The notes under the pieces were generated by a model. It made no database searches and was not told the origin of the DNA. It worked only from the letters and a program-made list of their open reading frames with translations. Positions 1-8,873 of a stretch of 64,000 nt of DNA are shown piece after piece; within the stretch, counting starts at the first letter, position 1; each line of letters starts with the position of its first letter. Source of the stretch: an uncultured Erysipelotrichaceae bacterium (GTDB lineage Bacteria > Bacillota_I > Bacilli_A > Erysipelotrichales > Erysipelotrichaceae); contig CADABS010000002.1 of the NCBI GenBank assembly GCA_902786245.1, forward strand, positions 62,001 to 126,000, read 5' to 3'. Made by a program: the position numbers and the translations under genes.

Positions 1-320
1 TCCTGATGGATGTGCCGTGCTCGGGTCTTGGCGATCTGTCGCATAAACCGGAGATCCGCTGGCATCTGCAGCCGCAGGATATCGATGCACTCGTATCGCT
101 GCAGAAGCAGATCCTCGATGCCGGCTGTGCCTATGTCAGGGAAAACGGCATTCTTGTCTACAGTACATGCACGCTGAACCGCAAGGAAAACGAAGCGCAG
201 ATCATGTCATTTCTGCAGCGCCATCCCGAATTTGAAAAAGAAGAAGAAAGGACGATATTCCCTCAGGATCTTGACAGCGACGGGTTTTATGTCTGCCGCC
301 TGCGCAGAAAACCGCTCTGA
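1..320 (+). CDS. rsmB: 16S rRNA m5C methyltransferase RsmB, C-terminal part (cut by window start)
   Basis: The visible 105 residues are the end of an RsmB/Fmu-type rRNA cytosine-C5 methyltransferase, which methylates C967 (E. coli numbering) of 16S rRNA using SAM. The window opens just before the catalytic-loop motif DVPCSGLG; further on, LVYSTCTLNRKENE is the second conserved cysteine motif (STCT), so both catalytic cysteines of the family are visible. The end, DSDGFYVCRLRRKPL, is the usual C-terminal strand of the family. The reading frame is open through base 1, so the start lies outside. It is the first gene of an rsmB-rlmN-prpC-prkC-rsgA-rpe run that is typical of Firmicutes. Stop TGA at 318-320. 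Confidence 0.93.
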   Translation, partial: LMDVPCSGLGDLSHKPEIRWHLQPQDIDALVSLQKQILDAGCAYVRENGILVYSTCTLNRKENEAQIMSFLQRHPEFEKEEERTIFPQDLDSDGFYVCRLRRKPL

Positions 321-362
321 TTTATAGATGAACCTGTGCGGATTCATGGTAAACTGTTATAT

Positions 363-1409
363 ATGCGTTCTATTTATGATCTGAACCTGAAACAGATGGA
401 AGAAATGCTTGCCGGATACGGTCAGAAGCCATACCGTGCCAAGCAGATTTTTGCCTGGCTCTACCGTAAGAGAGTCAGTGATTTCAGTGAAATGACAGAC
501 CTGCCCCAGTCTCTGATCGAAAAGATCCGGCAGGATTATTCAATGGAGCCGGTACATGAAATCGCCCGGCAGACGGCCCGTGACGGGACGGTCAAATACC
601 TGTTTGAGATGAAAGACGGCGCTTCCGTGGAAGCAGTCCTGATGCATTTTCATTTCGGCGACAGTCTCTGCGTTTCTTCACAGATCGGCTGCAACATGGG
701 CTGTACGTTCTGTGCCAGCGGCCTGCTGAAAAAACAGCGTGATCTGACCGCTGCCGAGATGACCGGGGAAGTCCTGTATGTACAGAAAGAACTCGACCGT
801 ATTGGCGGCAGGGTCGACAATATCGTGATCATGGGCACCGGTGAACCGTTTGACAATTATGACAATGTAATGCGTTTCTGCGAGATCATCAACAGCGATC
901 ACGGTCTGGCCATCGGGGCAAGGCATATTACGATCTCTACCTGCGGCATCGTCCCGCGGATCAATGATTTCGCCAAAGGCCATTATCAGTACAATCTTGC
1001 GGTATCTCTGCATGCGTCCAATGATGAACTGCGCCGGCAGCTGATGCCGATCGACCGGGCCTGGCCGCTGGATGTGCTGATGGATGCACTGAAAAACTAC
1101 AGCCAGGACAATCACCGCCGGCTGACCTTTGAATATATTCTTCTTTCCGGTGTCAATGATTCCGATGCCCATGCAAAGGAACTTGCGGATCTGATCCGGG
1201 GCATGAATGCCTATATCAATCTGATTCCCTACAACCAGGTTGATGAGAACGGATACCGCTCCGTGGATGAGAAGAAGGCGCTGCATTTTTATGATGTTCT
1301 CATGAAACACGGCGTCAAGGCGACCCTTCGTTCGCGCCATGGCGATGATATCGACGCAGCCTGCGGACAGCTCAGGGCCAAACACGAGAGGAACAAAGAC
1401 AGTCAATGA
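363..1409 (+). CDS. rlmN: Dual-specificity 23S rRNA/tRNA adenine-C2 methyltransferase RlmN
   Basis: Radical-SAM enzyme that methylates C2 of A2503 in 23S rRNA and A37 of some tRNAs. The cluster motif CTFCASG (CxxxCxxC as CNMGCTFCASG) and the downstream GTGEPFDNYDNV motif are present; the methyl-carrying cysteine pair is expected near the C-terminus (DAACGQLR supplies one). I prefer ATG 363 (MRSIYDLNLKQ, 348 aa) over GTG 336 because this is the family's usual N-terminus. No Shine-Dalgarno precedes either start; an extended -10-like box (TGGTAAACT, 347-355) sits seven bases before ATG 363, so a leaderless transcript is possible. The stop overlaps the prpC start by four bases, giving translational coupling. 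Confidence 0.95.
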   Translation: MRSIYDLNLKQMEEMLAGYGQKPYRAKQIFAWLYRKRVSDFSEMTDLPQSLIEKIRQDYSMEPVHEIARQTARDGTVKYLFEMKDGASVEAVLMHFHFGDSLCVSSQIGCNMGCTFCASGLLKKQRDLTAAEMTGEVLYVQKELDRIGGRVDNIVIMGTGEPFDNYDNVMRFCEIINSDHGLAIGARHITISTCGIVPRINDFAKGHYQYNLAVSLHASNDELRRQLMPIDRAWPLDVLMDALKNYSQDNHRRLTFEYILLSGVNDSDAHAKELADLIRGMNAYINLIPYNQVDENGYRSVDEKKALHFYDVLMKHGVKATLRSRHGDDIDAACGQLRAKHERNKDSQ

Positions 1410-2155
1410 AATACTATGGAATCACGGACAGGGGACTGATCCGTAAGAATAACCAGGACAGTTATGTCATCGCGACAAGCGGTGCCGGCGATGTTTTTGC
1501 GATCGTCGCAGACGGAATCGGCGGCAATCTGGGCGGTGACATCGCTTCCCGCATGGCGGTTTCCCATTTTTCCAGAGCATTTGCGGATAATGAGGGATTC
1601 AGCAGCGAAGAAGAAGTCAGAACATGGATCCGCAGGGAAATGGATGCGGCCAATACGGCGATCTTTGAATACGGAAACAAGCGTCCCGCCCTCAAGGGCA
1701 TGGGGACGACTTTCTGCGGTGCCCTGATTTCCTCCCTGGGTATTTTCATTGTCAATATCGGCGATTCCCGGGCATATGCATGGTATGAAGACCGGCGTAT
1801 GTCACAGCTGACAATGGATCACAATCTTGTCAATGATATGATCATGCATGGCGAACTGACACCGGAGCAGGCAGTGAACTATCCCCGCCGCAATGTTCTG
1901 ACAAACGCTCTGGGTGTCTGGGAGAATGTCCGCAGCGACATCGATGTCCATCATGAGAAAATGGAAGGACTGCTGCTGTGCAGCGACGGTCTGCACGGCT
2001 ATGTCAGCGAGGAGAAGATCCGCAGTATCGTCATGAACCGGGAGACCGATCCGACCCTGCGGGCCCGCAAACTGATGAAGGCGGCCCTCGATGCGGGCGG
2101 CTATGACAATGTCACTGTGATCCTGATCAATCTGGAGAATGGAGATATCCGATGA
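1406..2155 (+). CDS. prpC: PP2C-family Ser/Thr protein phosphatase PrpC/Stp
   Basis: Soluble metal-dependent phosphatase that reverses phosphorylation by PrkC. The PP2C motifs run in order: TDRGLIRKNNQDSY (residues about 7-20, with the Arg and first metal Asp), VADGIGG (about 36-42), the GMGTTF segment, NIGDSRAY, CSDGLHGYV and finally GGYDNVTVI. The length of 249 aa is normal for the bacterial single-domain family. Its ATG overlaps the rlmN stop and its stop overlaps the prkC start (ATGA), so kinase and phosphatase are translated as a coupled pair. Confidence 0.95.
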   Translation: MKYYGITDRGLIRKNNQDSYVIATSGAGDVFAIVADGIGGNLGGDIASRMAVSHFSRAFADNEGFSSEEEVRTWIRREMDAANTAIFEYGNKRPALKGMGTTFCGALISSLGIFIVNIGDSRAYAWYEDRRMSQLTMDHNLVNDMIMHGELTPEQAVNYPRRNVLTNALGVWENVRSDIDVHHEKMEGLLLCSDGLHGYVSEEKIRSIVMNRETDPTLRARKLMKAALDAGGYDNVTVILINLENGDIR

Positions 2156-3876
2156 GCAGGAAAAACGTGATTGCCAACAGATACGAAGTAGTACAGCATA
2201 TCGGCCAGGGCGGTATGGCGGATGTTTTCCGTGCGGTCGATACGATTCTGAACCGGGAAGTGGCAATCAAGATCCTGCGGGCGGATCAGAGCACGGATGT
2301 CGTCAGTATCCTGCGCTTTGAGCGGGAAGCCCAGGCAGCGACAGCGCTTGCCCATCCCAATATCGTTGAAATCTATGATGTCGGCGATTACAAGGGACAT
2401 CATTATATCGTCATGGAATATGTCCGCGGGCAGACCCTGAAACAGGTCATCCGCGAGCGGGGACCGCTGCTCAATGAAGAAGCGGTCGATATCATGAAGC
2501 AGCTGACTTCAGCGGTCTCTGAAGCCCATAACCGGGGCATCATCCACCGCGATATCAAACCCCAGAATGTCATCGTCAAAGCCGACGGATCGGTGAAGAT
2601 CCTTGACTTCGGCATTGCGATGGCCAAAGGCAGCATGCAATTGACCCAGGCAAACAATGTTATGGGCTCCGTGCATTATCTGGCACCGGAACTGGCCCGG
2701 GGAGAACAGGCTTCGCCCCAGTCGGATATCTATGCCCTGGGCATTGTGCTGTATGAGATGCTGGCCGGCGATGTACCGTTCAAAGCAGACCAGGCGGTGC
2801 AGGTTGCGCTGCGCCATATGCGCGAAACCGTGCCCTCCGTACGGACAGTCAATCCGACCGTACCGCAGTCAATCGAAAACATCATCGCCCGGGCGACGGC
2901 CAAGAATCCGGCAGACCGCTATAAAAACTGTGCCGAGATGTACTATGATCTTTCGACATGCCTGCAGCCTGAGCGGATCAATGAAGAAAAGATCGTACCG
3001 GCCGAGCCGGAAAAGCCGAAGGAAGAACCGAAGAAACACGAGAAAAAAGAGCCTGTGCACAGGCAGAGCACCCATAATAACAATCACAGGAACGGGGAGG
3101 GACATAATATCCGGCCCTGGCTGGCGGTCCTGCTGGGACTGCTCGCAGCCGGCGGCATCTTCTTCGCACTGGTGCTCAGCGGTGTCATCAGCTTCGGACC
3201 GCGGATGACATCCGTACCGGATCTGGAAGGTCTCAATATCAATGAAGCCAGGGATCTGTGCGAGGAATACGGTCTGGAACTTGATACATCCATGACCGGC
3301 TATGTTCTGACAGATGATACGGAGAAGGGCATTGTCATCTCCTCCGATCCGCCAGCCCATACGGAACTGGAAGAAGAATCGCTGGTCACGGTGACGCTGT
3401 CATCCGGTATCGGCGTCTATATGGAAGACTTTGCGGCGATGGGAATGACGATCGGCAAAGCAGAGGAATACATTGCCAATCTGATCAGCAGCGATGACAA
3501 CCGCTATGACATGATCCGTCTGAGCATTGTGGAAGAACCCTCCGATACCGTACCGGCCGGATATATCATCCGCCAGGAAGGAATCGCACCGGGTACGCTG
3601 TACAATCCGGAAGTATCCGCCCAGCTGACTCTGGTCTATGCGTCCTATCCGACCGTGACGATCCCGGCGGATATCATCGGCCTGCCGATCAATGAAGCGG
3701 CGCAGCGCCTGGAAGCGATGGGCATCGTCGTGCGGACAAGCAACCGCGATATATCCGGCATGAGCCAGGAAGAAATCGATAAGCTGCAGTTCGGTGTCGT
3801 CATCGATGCAGATCCGGGCGTAGGCAACGCCTATACACAGAAAGAGGACAACTATGTCATTCTTTATTACTACTGA
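2152..3876 (+). CDS. prkC: Membrane Ser/Thr kinase PrkC with three PASTA repeats
   Basis: Hanks-type kinase that senses peptidoglycan fragments or lipid II outside the cell and phosphorylates division, wall and translation targets. Kinase domain at about 10-275: glycine loop GQGGMADV, ATP lysine in VAIK (K40), HRDIKPQN catalytic loop, DFGIA, and APE-type LAPELARG. A charged, Glu/Lys-rich juxtamembrane linker (about 280-318) leads to a single membrane helix (about 325-348). Three extracellular PASTA-like units follow (about 355-420, 430-495, 500-574), the first starting VPDLEGLNINEA. The 574-aa length is slightly short because there are three rather than four PASTA units. Followed after 12 bases by rsgA. 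Confidence 0.95.
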   Translation: MSRKNVIANRYEVVQHIGQGGMADVFRAVDTILNREVAIKILRADQSTDVVSILRFEREAQAATALAHPNIVEIYDVGDYKGHHYIVMEYVRGQTLKQVIRERGPLLNEEAVDIMKQLTSAVSEAHNRGIIHRDIKPQNVIVKADGSVKILDFGIAMAKGSMQLTQANNVMGSVHYLAPELARGEQASPQSDIYALGIVLYEMLAGDVPFKADQAVQVALRHMRETVPSVRTVNPTVPQSIENIIARATAKNPADRYKNCAEMYYDLSTCLQPERINEEKIVPAEPEKPKEEPKKHEKKEPVHRQSTHNNNHRNGEGHNIRPWLAVLLGLLAAGGIFFALVLSGVISFGPRMTSVPDLEGLNINEARDLCEEYGLELDTSMTGYVLTDDTEKGIVISSDPPAHTELEEESLVTVTLSSGIGVYMEDFAAMGMTIGKAEEYIANLISSDDNRYDMIRLSIVEEPSDTVPAGYIIRQEGIAPGTLYNPEVSAQLTLVYASYPTVTIPADIIGLPINEAAQRLEAMGIVVRTSNRDISGMSQEEIDKLQFGVVIDADPGVGNAYTQKEDNYVILYYY

Positions 3877-3888
3877 TAAGGAGAACAG

Positions 3889-4752
3889 ATGATCGCCCGC
3901 ATTATCAGGATCGTATCCAAGGAATATACTCTGATGGATGAAAGCGGACAGCGCTATGATGCGATCGTCATGGGCAAGGTGCGTCTGCAGATGACACCTG
4001 CCGCCGGCGATCTGGTCGAAGCGGAATGCGCAGACGGACGCTGGGTGATCCAGAAGGTTCTGCCCAGACGCAACCGCCTGATCCGTCCCTTTGTGGCAAA
4101 TGTCGATCAGGCCCTGATCGTCATGAGCGTAAAGGATCCGGATTTCTCACCGCCGCTGATCGACCGGCTGAGCATGCTGATCACGGAGGCAGGCATCGAG
4201 CCGCTGCTGTGCGTGACCAAATGCGATCTCGGGATTTCCGAAGAGACGGAACAGCGAATCCGGGAATATGAAAACGGACCGATGCGGGTCATCCGCACGG
4301 CCAAGGGCAGTCTCGATCCTTCCCTTGCCCATATCCTGCGGGGGAAGATATCAGTGCTGACGGGCCAGAGCGGAGCAGGGAAAAGCACATTGCTGAATCA
4401 GCTCGAGCCCTCGTTCCACCTGGCGACCCAGGAGATTTCCAAGGCGCTGGGCAGAGGAAGGCATACGACAAGGCACAATGAACTGCATGAAGTTGCCGGC
4501 GGACTGGTGGCGGATACCCCCGGTTTCAGCTCGCTGGACTTCAGCCATATCACCAAATACGAACTCGGCCAGTATGTGCCTGATTTTGTCAGGTATATCG
4601 GAAAATGCCGCTTCAACGACTGCATCCATCAGAATGAACCCGGATGCGCTGTCAAGGAAGCGGTTGCGGAAGGAAGAATACCGGAAGTCCGGTATGAGGA
4701 TTATCTCAGTGTTCTGCAGATGATCCAGGACAGGAAGGAGAAATATATATGA
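3889..4752 (+). CDS. rsgA: Ribosome small-subunit GTPase RsgA
   Basis: Circularly permuted GTPase that checks late 30S maturation. An N-terminal OB fold (about 1-65) precedes the GTPase, whose motifs run in the permuted order normal for this family: TKCD (G4), then GQSGAGKST (G1), then DTPGFSS (G3). The C-terminal zinc site is present as CRFNDCIHQNEPGCAV (C-x5-C-x-H-x5-C). ATG 3889 follows the RBS AAGGAG (3877-3884 region). The stop overlaps rpe by four bases. RsgA beside PrkC/PrpC is the common Firmicutes arrangement, and RsgA-type GTPases are reported PrkC substrates. Confidence 0.95.
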   Translation: MIARIIRIVSKEYTLMDESGQRYDAIVMGKVRLQMTPAAGDLVEAECADGRWVIQKVLPRRNRLIRPFVANVDQALIVMSVKDPDFSPPLIDRLSMLITEAGIEPLLCVTKCDLGISEETEQRIREYENGPMRVIRTAKGSLDPSLAHILRGKISVLTGQSGAGKSTLLNQLEPSFHLATQEISKALGRGRHTTRHNELHEVAGGLVADTPGFSSLDFSHITKYELGQYVPDFVRYIGKCRFNDCIHQNEPGCAVKEAVAEGRIPEVRYEDYLSVLQMIQDRKEKYI

Positions 4753-5405
4753 TTGTATCACCTTCGGTTTTAGCGCTGGACTACAGCAATATGGAAACAC
4801 AGGTCAATGAACTGAATGAAAGCGGTGCGGAATGGCTGCATTTCGATGTCATGGACGGTCATTTTGTACCGAACCTGACATTCGGTCCGGACATTCTCAA
4901 GGCTTTCTGCAAAATGTCGCCGCTGGTCAAGGATGTGCATCTGATGGTATCGGATCCGTATTTCTTTTCCGATGTATTCGCCAAAGCAGGTGCAGACATT
5001 ATCACGTTCCATGCGGAAGCGGAGCGCGATTATCTGAAGACGGTCGAACTGGCAAGGCATATCCATGCTCTTGGCTGCAAAGCAGGCATTTCCATCAAGC
5101 CGCTGTCGGATATCGAAATGCTGCGGCCGTATCTCAGAGAATTCGATGTTTTCCTGATCATGTCGGTAGAACCGGGCTTCGGCGGTCAGCCGTTCCTGCC
5201 GGCTTCTGCTTCGAGGATCTCGACGCTGCGCAGATGGCTGGACAACTCCCATCCGGAAGCACTGGTGGAGGTCGACGGCGGCATCAACCGCGATACCGCA
5301 AAGATCTGCCTGGATGCCGGTGCGGATGTACTGGTAGCCGGCTCCTACGTCTTCAAAAAGAATATCCGGGAATCGGTACAGTCGCTATGTGCGCTTGCGC
5401 AGTAA
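4749..5405 (+). CDS. rpe: Ribulose-phosphate 3-epimerase
   Basis: Interconverts ribulose-5-phosphate and xylulose-5-phosphate in the pentose phosphate pathway. TIM-barrel protein of 218 aa with the family signature: LHFDVMDGHFVPNLTFGP (catalytic Asp, metal His), VHLMV, ITFHAE, MSVEPGFGGQ and VEVDGGIN (second catalytic Asp). Start overlaps the rsgA stop; an RBS (GGAAGGAG) lies in the 3' end of rsgA. Its own 3' end overlaps the start of thiN by 19 bases in another frame. Confidence 0.96.
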   Translation: MIVSPSVLALDYSNMETQVNELNESGAEWLHFDVMDGHFVPNLTFGPDILKAFCKMSPLVKDVHLMVSDPYFFSDVFAKAGADIITFHAEAERDYLKTVELARHIHALGCKAGISIKPLSDIEMLRPYLREFDVFLIMSVEPGFGGQPFLPASASRISTLRRWLDNSHPEALVEVDGGINRDTAKICLDAGADVLVAGSYVFKKNIRESVQSLCALAQ

Positions 5406-6001
5406 TCGTACTGTCCTATGCCGCCTGGATCCCGGAGCTGGATGCCGATTACATCGGAGCGGACAGAGGTGCCTGGATCCTGGCGGAAAAAGGCATCCGG
5501 ATGAAAAAGGCGATCGGCGATTTCGATTCCGTCAGCCATGAACAGATGGCGCTGATCGAACAGTACAGCGATACGGTGATCCGCCTGAATCCCATCAAAG
5601 ATGATTCGGACAGCGAAGCGGCGCTGCGCGATGCGCTGGAACAGGGCTATGAAAAGATCATCATGGCCGGCGCACTGGGCGGCAGGGCAGATCACAGCCT
5701 CGTCAATCTGCGCCTTGTCTGCCGCCATCCCGGCAGACTGGTTCTGGCGGATGCACAGAATCTGATTTATGCCTGCGCGGAAGGCACTCACCGGATCGGC
5801 AGGAAAGATTATGCATATATATCGTTTTTTGCCAGGGATACAGCGGTGATCACGCTGCAGGGCATGCGCTATCCGCTGGAAAGACAGGAAATCGCATATG
5901 ACGATCTCTATACGCTTTCCAATGAAATACTGGCGGAAGAGGGAGTGCTGCAGGTACACAGCGGCACGGTACTGGTCATTCAGTCCAGAGACAGAAAATA
6001 A
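5387..6001 (+). CDS. thiN: Thiamine pyrophosphokinase ThiN
   Basis: Transfers pyrophosphate from ATP to thiamine to make TPP. Family motifs: GADRGAW (about residues 26-32), IGDFDSVS (about 44-51, metal/diphosphate loop), LNPIKDDSDSEAAL (the K-D-x-T/S-D motif) and GALGGRADHSL. ATG 5387 lies inside the end of rpe; the frame stays open far upstream but the protein homology starts here (204 aa, normal length). The gene ends the rsmB-to-thiN operon and meets a bidirectional terminator shared with rpmB. Confidence 0.93.
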   Translation: MCACAVIVLSYAAWIPELDADYIGADRGAWILAEKGIRMKKAIGDFDSVSHEQMALIEQYSDTVIRLNPIKDDSDSEAALRDALEQGYEKIIMAGALGGRADHSLVNLRLVCRHPGRLVLADAQNLIYACAEGTHRIGRKDYAYISFFARDTAVITLQGMRYPLERQEIAYDDLYTLSNEILAEEGVLQVHSGTVLVIQSRDRK

Positions 6002-6005
6002 AAAA

Positions 6006-6030
6006 GAATCTCTCCGGAGATTCCTTTTTA
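6006..6030. terminator. Bidirectional terminator between thiN and rpmB
   Basis: A 7-bp stem (6006-6012 with 6017-6023, loop TCCG) is flanked by A5 on its left and T5 on its right, so it can end transcription from both convergent genes. Confidence 0.85.
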
Positions 6031-6045
6031 TAACCAGTTTACAGA

Positions 6046-6255
6046 TTATTCTGCAGCTTTGGCGGCTTTCTTGGCCTGACCTTTCAGTGTCTTCAGTGCA
6101 CGCGCAGAGACCTTGACAGTCTGCGGCTTGCCATCGACGATCATATGAACCTTCTGCAGATTCGGATTCCACTTGCGGCGTGTAGCGCGCAGGGAATGCG
6201 AACGATTGTTTCCTGATAACGGTTTCTTACCGGATACGGCACAAACTCTGGACAT
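6046..6255 (-). CDS. rpmB: 50S ribosomal protein L28
   Basis: Small basic ribosomal protein of 69 aa. The start [16 protein letters not shown] and the segment [14 protein letters not shown] are diagnostic. ATG 6255 is preceded at the right distance by AAGGAGG (6263-6269, minus strand); the longer upstream frame has no homology. The Cys pair that forms a zinc site in some L28 proteins is reduced to one Cys. L28 downstream of the prkC-thiN operon in the opposite direction is a familiar Firmicutes arrangement. Confidence 0.96.
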   Translation of the reverse strand: MSRVCAVSGKKPLSGNNRSHSLRATRRKWNPNLQKVHMIVDGKPQTVKVSARALKTLKGQAKKAAKAAE

Positions 6256-6287
6256 ACCATAACCTCCTTCACTCACAATGCTTTCCA

Positions 6288-6316
6288 AAGATAACACAGA
6301 ACAAATTTAAATGCAA
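6288..6316 (-). promoter_or_regulatory. rpmB promoter
   Basis: On the minus strand TTGCAT (6311-6316) and TATCTT (6288-6293) are separated by 17 bases, matching a housekeeping sigma promoter, with the rpmB RBS about 20 bases further on. Confidence 0.65.
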
Positions 6317-6417
6317 TAAAAATATATATACATGCATATAAGAGGCGGGGTGTTTCTTCTGTCATTCAGCACTCAATTATGATAGAATAGCAAAGATAGC
6401 TGAAAGGAGAGATCCGG

Positions 6418-7686
6418 ATGAGCGATAAACAGATTTTTGCGGCAGTGGAAGCTGCAGATCATGAAATACGGCTGGTTGTCGGAGAATTCTTCAACACCAG
6501 ATTCAATATTATCAAAGTGGAACGGGTTCCGATGAACGGAGTCACCTATGACAAGGTGACCGACCCGGAGCTTGTCACAAAAGCAGTGCGCAAGGCAGCC
6601 GATGACGCCAAAAGGATGATCGGAGCAGAGATCAGAAGCGTCGTGCTGGCAATCCCTGCATATAAGATGAAAAGATATTCCGCAAAAGTGACAGTGGATG
6701 TGGAAGGCATCAACAGCGAAGTGACGATCCAGGATGTGCGCAATGCGATCCGCAAGGCGCAGCAGACGGACATCGGCAGAGAGTATGCCCTTGTACAGAC
6801 GGTCTGTGTCAAATATATCGTCAACGGCATTTCGACCCGCCGCATTCCGCTCGGTGAGAAATGCTCGCAGCTGACCGTCGATATCGATCTGCTGTGCGCA
6901 GACCGGCAGCTGTCCTATGACCTTGTCGGATGCGTGGAGAATGCCGGACTTTCGGTCACCGACATCTTCCTCGATGTATTCGCGGTCGGCAAGGAGGCAG
7001 CGCTGTTCGAACAGTCCGTCAACCGTCAGGTCATTATCCTGAAAGTCGAAAGAGAAGCAACGACGCTGGGTCTGCTGCGCAAGGGCAGACTGACAACGGC
7101 GGCAGTACTGCCGATCGGCATCGGAACGATTGCCGGACTCGTGACGGATAAATACGGAATTTCCACGGATATGGCGGTTGAACTGATGAAATACAGTGCC
7201 CGTCTCGATCAGGAAAAGTGCTCCACGAATCCGGTGCATATCTGGTCGCAGGACAATGAAACGCGCACAATCAATGAGCAGGAACTCGTCGACTGCGTCG
7301 CACCGGGTGTGCAGGCATGGCTGAAAGCAATACTGAAAACATGTGTTCCAATCTTGCAAGCAGGCGAAACTACTGTTATTATTACGGGTGAAGGTGGAGA
7401 AACTGAAGGACTCGACAGGCTGCTGCAGAAACAGCTCGGAGTAGAGACAAAGTGCTATATTCCGCAGACACTGGGCGGAAGAAATGCCGGTCTTACAGCC
7501 TGCCTTGGTCTGTTCTATGCATATCAGGATAAACTGCCTGTCTCCGGTCTGACGGAAGACAGTCTGGATATGGATGCATTCAGCAGAGCCGTATCCTTTC
7601 GGGAAAAGAAACCGGACGGAAACCGTGAAGATACTCTGACAAATAAGCTCAGAGGCATATTTCTGGAAGGAAAAAGAGTAAACTAA
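6418..7686 (+). CDS. ftsA: FtsA-like cell division protein
   Basis: Actin/HSP70-fold protein that tethers FtsZ to the membrane. The sequence is divergent, but the order AAVEAADHEIRLVVG (first phosphate loop), an SHS2-like insertion (about 85-160), a second nucleotide loop around VIILKVEREATTLGLL and VIITGEGGETEGLD (adenosine motif), plus its place 23 bases before ftsZ, identify it. The usual C-terminal amphipathic membrane helix is only weakly recognisable (end KLRGIFLEGKRVN). RBS GAAAGGAG precedes ATG 6418. A PilM-like role is the alternative, less likely next to ftsZ. Codon use changes to more AT-rich bases for about 50 bases near 7340-7390, without frame damage. Confidence 0.85.
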   Translation: MSDKQIFAAVEAADHEIRLVVGEFFNTRFNIIKVERVPMNGVTYDKVTDPELVTKAVRKAADDAKRMIGAEIRSVVLAIPAYKMKRYSAKVTVDVEGINSEVTIQDVRNAIRKAQQTDIGREYALVQTVCVKYIVNGISTRRIPLGEKCSQLTVDIDLLCADRQLSYDLVGCVENAGLSVTDIFLDVFAVGKEAALFEQSVNRQVIILKVEREATTLGLLRKGRLTTAAVLPIGIGTIAGLVTDKYGISTDMAVELMKYSARLDQEKCSTNPVHIWSQDNETRTINEQELVDCVAPGVQAWLKAILKTCVPILQAGETTVIITGEGGETEGLDRLLQKQLGVETKCYIPQTLGGRNAGLTACLGLFYAYQDKLPVSGLTEDSLDMDAFSRAVSFREKKPDGNREDTLTNKLRGIFLEGKRVN

Positions 7687-7709
7687 ATAAGTGGAGAGGT
7701 AGAAATTGT

Positions 7710-8795
7710 ATGGCAGATTTAACTTACAATCAGGTTGCCAAGATCAAGGTGTTCGGTGTAGGCGGCGCCGGCAGCAACGCTGTAAACCGCATGGTTCAGG
7801 AAGGTGTCCAGGGTGTTGAATTCTATGTTGCGAATACTGACCTCCAGGCACTGGATGTATCTCCGGTAGCCAACAAGATTCAGCTGGGCAAAGAAGGACT
7901 TGGTGCAGGCGGCAATCCTGACAATGGCCGCAAGGCAGCAGTTGAAAGCGAAGACGCGATCCGCAGAGCTATGGAAAATGCGGATATGGTATTCCTTACA
8001 GCAGGTCTGGGCGGCGGCACAGGTACAGGTGCTTCTCCGTTATTCGCAAAGATTGCAAAAGAACTCGGCTGTCTGACAGTCGGTATCGTCACAAAGCCGT
8101 TCAGCTTTGAAGGCAGAAAGAGAATGGTTCAGGCCGAGCAGGGTCTGGAACAGCTGAAGGAATATGTTGATTCCCTGATCATCATCTCGAACAACAAGGT
8201 TCTGGAAGTCATCGGACATATTCCGTTTGAAGATGCATTCAAGGAAGCTGACAACATTCTGCGTCAGGGTGTTCAGACCATCACTGACCTGATTGCTGTA
8301 CCGGCAATGATCAACCTTGACTTCGCGGATATCAAGAGCGTCATGGAAGGACAGGGTTCTGCTCTGTTCGGAATCGGCATGGCGGACGGCGAAGACAAAG
8401 CCAGAGAAGCTGCGGAAAGAGCGATTCTCTCACCGCTTCTGGAAGCACAGATCAAGGGTGCCAAGAGCGCAATCATCAACGTCACCGGCGGTGCAAGCAT
8501 GTCTGCTTATGATGCCAGTGAAGCAGTTGATTATATCCGTGATGCAGCGGGCAATGATATCGATATCATCTTCGGTGTTGCCATCAACGACAAGATCGGC
8601 GATTCCATTATCGTATCCGTCATCGCGACCGGATTTGATCTGCCGAAGCCTGAACTGATCGAAACAGACGGACCGGCAGAGACAAAGAGTCCTGTAGCTG
8701 CTAAGCCGGCAGTCGCAGTCGATGAAGATCCGGATATCTCCTTCGACGCAGACGATGATGACAATGTCATCCCGGGCTTCTTCCGCAGAGGATAA
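7710..8795 (+). CDS. ftsZ: Cell division GTPase FtsZ
   Basis: Tubulin homologue that forms the Z-ring. GTP-binding motifs: VGGAGSNAVNRM (about 13-24), ANTDLQAL, and the tubulin signature GLGGGTGTGASP (about 98-109). The T7 loop NLDFADIKSVM is intact. The C-terminal linker is short (about 35 residues) and acidic, ending with the conserved tail IPGFFRRG that binds FtsA. At 361 aa it is a compact FtsZ. The other division/cell-wall genes of a dcw cluster are absent here; only ftsA accompanies it. Confidence 0.98.
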   Translation: MADLTYNQVAKIKVFGVGGAGSNAVNRMVQEGVQGVEFYVANTDLQALDVSPVANKIQLGKEGLGAGGNPDNGRKAAVESEDAIRRAMENADMVFLTAGLGGGTGTGASPLFAKIAKELGCLTVGIVTKPFSFEGRKRMVQAEQGLEQLKEYVDSLIIISNNKVLEVIGHIPFEDAFKEADNILRQGVQTITDLIAVPAMINLDFADIKSVMEGQGSALFGIGMADGEDKAREAAERAILSPLLEAQIKGAKSAIINVTGGASMSAYDASEAVDYIRDAAGNDIDIIFGVAINDKIGDSIIVSVIATGFDLPKPELIETDGPAETKSPVAAKPAVAVDEDPDISFDADDDDNVIPGFFRRG

Positions 8796-8805
8796 AGAAG
8801 ACAGT

Positions 8806-8832
8806 GAGCCATCGTGCGATGGCTCTTTTCTT
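8806..8832 (+). terminator. ftsZ terminator
   Basis: GAGCCATC and GATGGCTC form an 8-bp stem with loop GTGC, followed by TTTTCTTT. Confidence 0.85.
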
Positions 8833-8840
8833 TGCCATGA

Positions 8841-8873
8841 AAAAATCACTTCCGGCGAAGTGATTATTTTTTT
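8841..8873. terminator. Bidirectional terminator, overlapping the stop of the minus-strand gene
   Basis: A 9-bp stem (8844-8852 with 8857-8865, loop CGGC) lies between an A run and a T8 run. The TAA stop of the minus-strand gene is inside the stem. Confidence 0.8.

Noticed and set aside
3889-4752. Permuted motif order in RsgA (and YqeH, 41221-42270) as a novel permutation
   Set aside because: G4-G1-G3 order is a fixed property of these GTPase families.
4832-5386. N-terminal extension of thiN in an open frame across rpe
   Set aside because: It is out of frame with the real rpe protein; ThiN homology starts at 5387.
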